Positions 8,038-12,095 of a stretch of DNA of 12,095 nt are shown piece by piece. Every line of letters begins with the position of its first letter. Within the stretch, counting starts at the first letter, position 1. Source of the DNA: Candidatus Hydrogenedens sp. (GTDB lineage: Bacteria; Hydrogenedentota; Hydrogenedentia; Hydrogenedentales; Hydrogenedentaceae); NCBI GenBank assembly GCA_035361075.1, contig DAOSBX010000061.1, positions 1 through 12,095 on the forward strand, written 5' to 3'. Position numbers and translations under genes: made by a program. The notes under the pieces were generated by a model. The model was not told the DNA's origin, searched no databases, and saw only the letters and a program-made list of their open reading frames with translations.

Positions 8038-8050
8038 ATTTGTGACAAAT
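8038..8050. repeat. Palindrome upstream of the SDR gene
   Basis: ATTTGT and ACAAAT face each other around a single G (ATTTGTGACAAAT), 28 bases before the SDR start, in the 89-bp gap after the phosphoesterase gene. It could be an operator or a chance palindrome. It does not match the CRP or Rex consensus as I know them. Confidence 0.3.
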
Positions 8051-8099
8051 CTGAAAGGGAATACATATCATATATAAATTACATTGATGATTTAAATTT

Positions 8100-8906
8100 T
8101 CATTTTTCCTCAGGAATGTTCAATTTAATATTATCGACATGAAAGGTCTCTCCTTCCGTTCTGACATAATAAAATTCTGGGGAAAAATCTTCAAAATTCC
8201 AATTCAGTGAAGGAAGTATAAAAACAGGGGTTTCCCCTATAATGTATTTTTCTCTTTTATGTAGATGCCCACAAAACATAGCATTAGGTTTGTATTTTTT
8301 CAATATCTCGCTCAGTGCTTTCTGGTCGTTTGAAGAGAGATACATGTTACCTGCTTTTCCTTCATGATTAGGTGGAATATGAGCAAAAATAAAAATAAAC
8401 GGATATTGTTGTCTATCTACGTTTAATTCTTGCTCTAACCAATTTTGTTGTTCTTGCCCTTTAATTCCTTCCGATTCAAAATGCCCGATATGGTCACCAG
8501 TGTCTGATGCATCACAAAGAATAATGAACTTTGCATTTCTATGCACAAAGGAATAAAAATCATTTTGCTTAAAATCCTGAGGGAACATATGCATAAATAT
8601 CTTCCTATCCTCACGCTTTTCATGATTCCCAAAAACAATATGAAACGGAATTTCAGGTTTTAATTCATCGAATACGTTCTCAAACTCCTTTGCGTGAATA
8701 TCCCCTGTTACAACTACGAACTCAGGTTTTGGCTCTAATTCATTCATTTGTTTAATGAGACTACTAAAATGCTTTATACCTTCCTTTTCTGAGAGATGTA
8801 AATCGGAAACAACCACAAATGAAATATTTTCCTCCGCCATCACATGCATAGACAAAGCGAGTAGTATTAAGAAAAAAATAAAAAAACAAAGCCTCTGCCT
8901 TTTCAT
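8100..8906 (-). CDS. Exported calcineurin-like metallophosphoesterase
   Basis: This is a 268-residue binuclear-metal phosphoesterase, probably acting outside the cytoplasm. From ATG 8904-8906 it has a classic signal peptide: MKRQR, a hydrophobic core (7-20) and probable cleavage after VMA (24). The family motifs occur in order: DLH (Asp35, His37), GD (Asp69), GNHE (Asn94, His95), AHIPP (His176) and GHLH (His214, His216). The segment after GD reads IHAKE instead of the common GDxxD form; the metal-bridging Asp itself is present. The size suits a minimal catalytic domain without an accessory module. It lies 52 bp after the large secreted protein gene and is probably cotranscribed with it. Substrate is unknown; phosphomonoesters or phosphodiesters from extracellular polymers are guesses from context. 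Confidence 0.92.
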   Translation of the reverse strand: MKRQRLCFFIFFLILLALSMHVMAEENISFVVVSDLHLSEKEGIKHFSSLIKQMNELEPKPEFVVVTGDIHAKEFENVFDELKPEIPFHIVFGNHEKREDRKIFMHMFPQDFKQNDFYSFVHRNAKFIILCDASDTGDHIGHFESEGIKGQEQQNWLEQELNVDRQQYPFIFIFAHIPPNHEGKAGNMYLSSNDQKALSEILKKYKPNAMFCGHLHKREKYIIGETPVFILPSLNWNFEDFSPEFYYVRTEGETFHVDNIKLNIPEEK

Positions 8907-8920
8907 GAACATATCTCCTT
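8907..8920 (-). promoter_or_regulatory. Ribosome binding site deciding the phosphoesterase start
   Basis: AAGGAG (8915-8920) is eight bases from ATG 8904-8906 but only two from the upstream in-frame ATG at 8910-8912. The downstream ATG is therefore preferred, and it gives the clean signal-peptide start MKRQR. Confidence 0.65.
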
Positions 8921-8958
8921 AATGTTGAATAAACCATCGGAACTAATTATATTGGGCT

Positions 8959-11505
8959 TTATTGTATCAAAGCAATAGGCTGTGCCCCATCACCTCCATT
9001 ACCTTGACCCACTTCTAATGCTTGAAGAATCGCTAAACCCTGATGCTCATTTTTCAACCGAATCTCAACAATCCCATTTTTCGGTTGAATATCATTAACT
9101 ATAATGTCTACCGCTTTATTATGCCCACCTGCAGTCGCAGAGATGTCCATGTTTTTAACCTTCTCAATGCCGTTAATATATATTGTTACTGCCCGTTGTT
9201 CAGGTGGCAGATTTCGAGTCTCTGCAAATTTTAGTTTTACATAATAGATTCCAGGAGCCACTGTTACATTTGTCCAGAATTCTTGTGCCTGAACCCCATA
9301 TCGATATAATTCTGGGTCGGCCGTATTTAATATAGTAAATCGTGTTCGTTCTGTTATCCATGCTTGACGCACAATATTCATACCAGTACCTAATCGTGCA
9401 ACAAACTCTGTTGCTGGTTTCCATCTATTGCCCTGACTATCAACGTAATCCTGCCTGCTTGTATAACCGAATATCATTCGTTGTGTTTCCGTCGGTCCTC
9501 CACCTGAACCATATCCGGCACTACCTTCCGCTGAAGAATACACAATTCCCTGCAGATAAATAGAAGCCCCTTTTGACAATGGATTTCCTATCCCCTTTAC
9601 AACAATTCGTAATGTATGTTGCCCTTGTGATAAACCATTTCTGTAATACAATACCTGTTGTTCCCTTGTTTCATTAGGTGTCCAGCAATCTATAGTTACA
9701 CGTTGCAGTACATCATCCAGATAAACGTCTGCTAAACCTCCATCGGGAGTGACCTTACCAATAACTCGAAGTTGATTCCCTGTAAAAGAACACGACACCT
9801 CCGCAGATTGTGATGAACTCATCAACATATTTTCTGAAACCTGCCAATCTCCAGAATAATTCAACTCCTTCAATGGAATAATCTGCTGAACATCATCACC
9901 TTCAATTAGGATTTCATCACACCCATCATGCCGAATCTGAACGATACAATCCCCATTAGAAAGAGTTTTAATTGTAAATCCATTCTGAGATAATTGTTCG
10001 CATCTGTCCAAAGCGACTCCATTTGCTCCTACTGATTTAGGTGTAAAAGCGAGTCTTAACACGTCGATATTATCCGCTAAAGAATTAAACGTTTTATAAT
10101 AGACACGTCCTACTCCATACTCAACATACGTAACCACTGAATCAGTTCGTAAAATATGATTTTCACGATTTGCCCCACAAATCTCTGGCATCCATGCCAT
10201 CATATTTAGCACATGCTTCAAAGCCATCGGATGGGCTATCTTAAACCATCCACCAGCCACAATTTGCCCACCATCTATATTATCCTCTACAATGCCATTC
10301 TCATGACAATCATAAGTAGTCAGAATTGCCTGCCTTCGAGCTACTTCCGTTGCCCATGGACTGTTCACTTTAACTCCATACTCCGCCCACAAAGGTGCCA
10401 GCTCCATCGGTCCATACCATAATGAACGACCACAACAACCCGATGACTCCGGATAAGCCCATGCACCACTATATACATCACCTCTCGAATTTGGACAAAC
10501 ACTTGTTCGATTGAGGAATAGTGAAAGAATATTTCGTGCATCATTCTTCCAATTTGGAAAAACATCAGGATTAGAAATTAAATACCGCACCACAAACTCA
10601 GTCACATTCTCTGCTTGTACAGGGTCCTCCCAGTCCCAATAATTTCGTCCCCAGGTATCATCAACAGTCCATTTTGGTAATAAAACATCTCGTAGCCATG
10701 TCTGTCCCGCATCTCGTGCCTCAACCACAGCATTATGTTGCCCCGTATAACCCATCTTGATTAATTCATCAAAAAACGTTAAAATGAATGCTATCCCGCC
10801 CGTCATGTGGTCAGACCATAAAACCTGTTCAGGATTCGCATACCGTCCCCATAATGGAGTTCCCAAATTTCTACTCCGTTTTTCAGCTAATAAATCCGCC
10901 CAATGTTTCACAGCCTCCAACCAACGTTCATTACCCACCAATTGATAAGCATGAAGTAGCCCAATACCTACCTCTGCTACAATGTCCAGCTGGATAAATC
11001 CCTCCGCATTAGCGTGTCCATACGGCTTCCCTTTCACTGGAACACTAATCAAAAACTTAGGCCAGGAATGGTCCTCCGAGGTAACACAGTAGTCGAGCAG
11101 AAAATCTGCCAAAATTGAAATATGTGCGATAGCAGATGGGTCACCTGTATAACGGTAATAATCCACCCACCCAGATAATAAATATGCAGACCGCTGTCCT
11201 AAGTCCCCATTATCCCAATCAGAAAGATTCGGCACAGAAATAGTCCCATCCGCAGAAAGACTCCAAGTTCCATTGAAAACATATTCAGGAGCAATGGTAC
11301 AAGCCTTATCCTTTCCCGCCCACGGATAACGTTTTAATGTTTCTCCCGCAATTCGAACACGATAATCCCATTGTCCATTTAATCCTGTATACCACGGAGC
11401 AATAACCCCATATTCATCCTGAACCGCATCATAAGCATAATAATGTGTTTGCTCCAATGCAGATAAATGCAAATACAAAAAACAAATTACAAAGGAAATA
11501 CTCAT
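8959..11505 (-). CDS. Secreted modular protein: alpha/alpha-barrel-like domain plus malectin-like C-terminus
   Basis: This is a large (848-residue) secreted protein, probably carbohydrate-active. A hydrophobic N-terminus (1-16, cleavage probably near LSA) lacks the usual basic residues. Residues about 22-450 are helical, rich in aromatic and acidic residues and read like an alpha/alpha-barrel glycosidase or lyase: SGWVDYYRYTGDPSAIAH (111-128), LLHAYQLVGNERWLEAVKHW (183-202) and WSDHMTGGIAFILTFFDELI (230-249) repeat a helix-pair pattern. Candidate active-site residues are WDWEDP (290-295) and GCCGRSLW (356-363). Residues 455-545 look beta-rich. Residues 550-657 resemble an accessory beta-sandwich (ADVYLDDVLQ, GLSQGQHTLRIVVKG). 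After a G-rich linker (660-671), GYTSRQDYVDSQGNRW (680-695) opens a malectin-like domain that runs to about 835. ATG is the first start after an in-frame stop, with AAGGGA before it. I cannot assign a CAZy family. Confidence 0.88.
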   Translation of the reverse strand: MSISFVICFLYLHLSALEQTHYYAYDAVQDEYGVIAPWYTGLNGQWDYRVRIAGETLKRYPWAGKDKACTIAPEYVFNGTWSLSADGTISVPNLSDWDNGDLGQRSAYLLSGWVDYYRYTGDPSAIAHISILADFLLDYCVTSEDHSWPKFLISVPVKGKPYGHANAEGFIQLDIVAEVGIGLLHAYQLVGNERWLEAVKHWADLLAEKRSRNLGTPLWGRYANPEQVLWSDHMTGGIAFILTFFDELIKMGYTGQHNAVVEARDAGQTWLRDVLLPKWTVDDTWGRNYWDWEDPVQAENVTEFVVRYLISNPDVFPNWKNDARNILSLFLNRTSVCPNSRGDVYSGAWAYPESSGCCGRSLWYGPMELAPLWAEYGVKVNSPWATEVARRQAILTTYDCHENGIVEDNIDGGQIVAGGWFKIAHPMALKHVLNMMAWMPEICGANRENHILRTDSVVTYVEYGVGRVYYKTFNSLADNIDVLRLAFTPKSVGANGVALDRCEQLSQNGFTIKTLSNGDCIVQIRHDGCDEILIEGDDVQQIIPLKELNYSGDWQVSENMLMSSSQSAEVSCSFTGNQLRVIGKVTPDGGLADVYLDDVLQRVTIDCWTPNETREQQVLYYRNGLSQGQHTLRIVVKGIGNPLSKGASIYLQGIVYSSAEGSAGYGSGGGPTETQRMIFGYTSRQDYVDSQGNRWKPATEFVARLGTGMNIVRQAWITERTRFTILNTADPELYRYGVQAQEFWTNVTVAPGIYYVKLKFAETRNLPPEQRAVTIYINGIEKVKNMDISATAGGHNKAVDIIVNDIQPKNGIVEIRLKNEHQGLAILQALEVGQGNGGDGAQPIALIQ

Positions 11506-11538
11506 GATTAAATCCCTTTACATTTTCTATTACATTTT

Positions 11539-11594
11539 TATATCGACAATCATAATCATTCACTAAACTAAAAGTAAACCTTATATATCGACAA
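11539..11594. repeat. Short direct repeat bracketing the candidate promoter
   Basis: TATATCGACAA occurs at 11539-11549 and again at 11584-11594, 45 bp apart in the same orientation. One copy touches the -10 and the other lies just upstream of the -35, as paired regulator sites might. The core ATCGACAA also occurs at 7167-7174 upstream of nqrA. Confidence 0.4.
11549..11578 (-). promoter_or_regulatory. Candidate promoter of the secreted-protein gene set
   Basis: -35 TTTACT (11573-11578) and -10 TATGAT (11549-11554) are separated by 18 bases and face the 848-residue gene, giving a leader of about 36 nt that carries its Shine-Dalgarno AAGGGA. The -35 match is only moderate. The promoter would serve the secreted protein, the phosphoesterase and perhaps the SDR. 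Confidence 0.4.
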
Positions 11595-11771
11595 ATAAAA
11601 ACACAATACCTACCCTTACGGTTAAAAACAGTATCCTCACAGTCCCTACTAAAAAGTAACACAACCATTACTACTTATGGTAAAAAAACAGCACAAGCAC
11701 CCCTAACCGCATTTTAAGTTTATGGACAGCATCTCACATGTAAAATTATAAAGACAAATCAAACAGTATTT

Positions 11772-11797
11772 TATAATAATTTCATAATCTTATTATA
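11772..11797. repeat. Perfect AT-only inverted repeat
   Basis: TATAATAA (11772-11779) and TTATTATA (11790-11797) are exact reverse complements around a ten-base loop. With no G-C pair in the stem and no T-run suited to a terminator, it is more likely a protein-binding site or a chance product of composition than a terminator. Confidence 0.3.
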
Positions 11798-11847
11798 GAG
11801 GCACACCTATGTATCTGCCCAAGTTCTCGCTATAAACCTAAGTATAT

Positions 11848-11907
11848 GGGCAACCCCATCTGTCCACTCCTACTCTTCAGGGCAAACACATGGGTCTACT
11901 CCTACTC
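11848..11907. repeat. Two decayed copies of a palindromic intergenic repeat
   Basis: Two 28-base units (11848-11875 and 11880-11907) match at 23 of 28 positions with a 32-base period; both begin GGGCAA and end ACTCCTACTC. The unit resembles a degenerate form of REP-like elements with arms GGGCAGAC and GTCTGCCC followed by CCTAC, which I recall from intergenic regions of several environmental bacteria. A third, poorer copy may lie at 11800-11820 (GGCA...TGCCC). The arms no longer pair well, so these look like old copies. Within the first unit ATGGG-CAAC-CCCAT (11846-11859) is still a perfect small hairpin. Confidence 0.5.
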
Positions 11908-11912
11908 ATCAT

Positions 11913-12015
11913 TCACCGCTCATATTTATTATACATATACACTTCCCAACCAAAATACCAAAGTAGTGGGAGAATCCCTGCTCCCCAAAAAAATAAACAT
12001 CAACTTCCAATTCAT
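11913..12015 (-). pseudogene. Possible broken small membrane-protein gene
   Basis: Starting at ATG 12013-12015 the frame reads MNWKLMFIF and then enters a run of seven T (11987-11993). If that run were one base shorter, the frame would continue as WGAGILPLLWYFGWEVY and MYNKYER to a TGA at 11913-11915. That gives a 33-residue protein with one tryptophan-rich membrane helix and a charged tail. Upstream the frame is open only to a TAA about ten codons before the ATG, and no good Shine-Dalgarno is visible. It could be the decayed end of a longer gene, a small protein with a homopolymer sequencing error, or chance. I recognise no family. Confidence 0.25.
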
Positions 12016-12095
12016 CCATTCGTAAGTAAGTCCGCCCCGTTACATTACCACATTATATAGATACTCCTACCTGTTTTTTTTACTTCGCAATTACA

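Larger units (their letters stand above)
11506..12095. other. 590-bp region without an intact gene
   Basis: No intact coding sequence can be supported on either strand. The stretch nearest the secreted-protein gene (11506-11600) holds its promoter. Positions 11600-11770 are AT-rich and show nothing beyond chance palindromes, such as ACCAT/ATGGT near 11665. Positions 11772-11797 form an AT hairpin, 11800-11907 contain decayed palindromic repeats, and 11913-12015 look like a broken small membrane-protein gene. The mixture suggests a site of repeat insertion and gene decay. The last 80 bp show no recognisable gene end. Confidence 0.6.

Noticed and set aside
11429..11668. 79-residue minus-strand open frame overlapping the start of the secreted-protein gene
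   Set aside because: It overlaps the signal-peptide region in another frame, includes the promoter region, lacks a good ribosome site and has no domain-like pattern.
11800..11907. CRISPR array
   Set aside because: Only two or three imperfect units with four-base spacers are present. The period is too short and there are no cas genes.
11964..11986. GGGAG/CTCCC hairpin followed by a run of A on the plus strand, considered as a terminator
   Set aside because: The A-run follows the hairpin on the plus strand, where no gene ends. On the minus strand the T-run precedes the hairpin, so neither direction gives a terminator.

Overview
The window is an AT-rich bacterial segment in which every supported gene lies on the minus strand, so gene order runs from high to low coordinates. 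It encodes a complete Na+-translocating NADH:quinone oxidoreductase (Na+-NQR), the flavin transferase that matures it, and a separate set of three genes for an SDR oxidoreductase, an exported phosphoesterase and a large secreted carbohydrate-active protein. These traits suggest a Gram-negative organism. The C-terminal malectin-like module and its G/Y-rich linker resemble proteins I associate with the PVC superphylum or Hydrogenedentota-type lineages, but no taxonomic marker is present and this placement is weak.

Layout. Positions 1-1068 hold apbE, cut by the left edge. Positions 1046-7002 hold nqrF, nqrE, nqrD, nqrC, nqrB and nqrA, transcribed as nqrABCDEF-apbE with overlaps or very short gaps; only the nqrE-nqrF gap exceeds 10 nt. 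Positions 7003-7251 form a very AT-rich intergenic region with a candidate nqr promoter, two inverted repeats and a weak possible terminator for the genes upstream. Positions 7252-8010 encode a classical SDR, 8100-8906 a signal-peptide-bearing calcineurin-like phosphoesterase, and 8959-11505 an 848-residue secreted protein with an alpha/alpha-barrel-like N-terminal half, a beta-sandwich region and a malectin-like C-terminus. Positions 11506-12095 have no intact gene. They hold a candidate promoter bracketed by a short direct repeat, decayed palindromic repeat units and a possible broken small membrane-protein gene.

How the genes work together. ApbE attaches FMN to threonines in NqrB and NqrC. 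Electrons then pass from NADH through NqrF (FAD, 2Fe-2S), the NqrD/NqrE iron centre, NqrC FMN and NqrB FMN/riboflavin to quinone, and Na+ is pumped outward. All the cofactor residues I looked for are present, so the pump looks functional. The second gene set probably acts on an extracellular glycan or glycoconjugate, but its substrate cannot be read from the sequence.

The NQR operon is ordinary. The least explained parts are the catalytic domain of the 848-residue protein, the apbE start, the palindromes in the two promoter regions, and the decayed repeats and frameshifted mini-gene at the right end.
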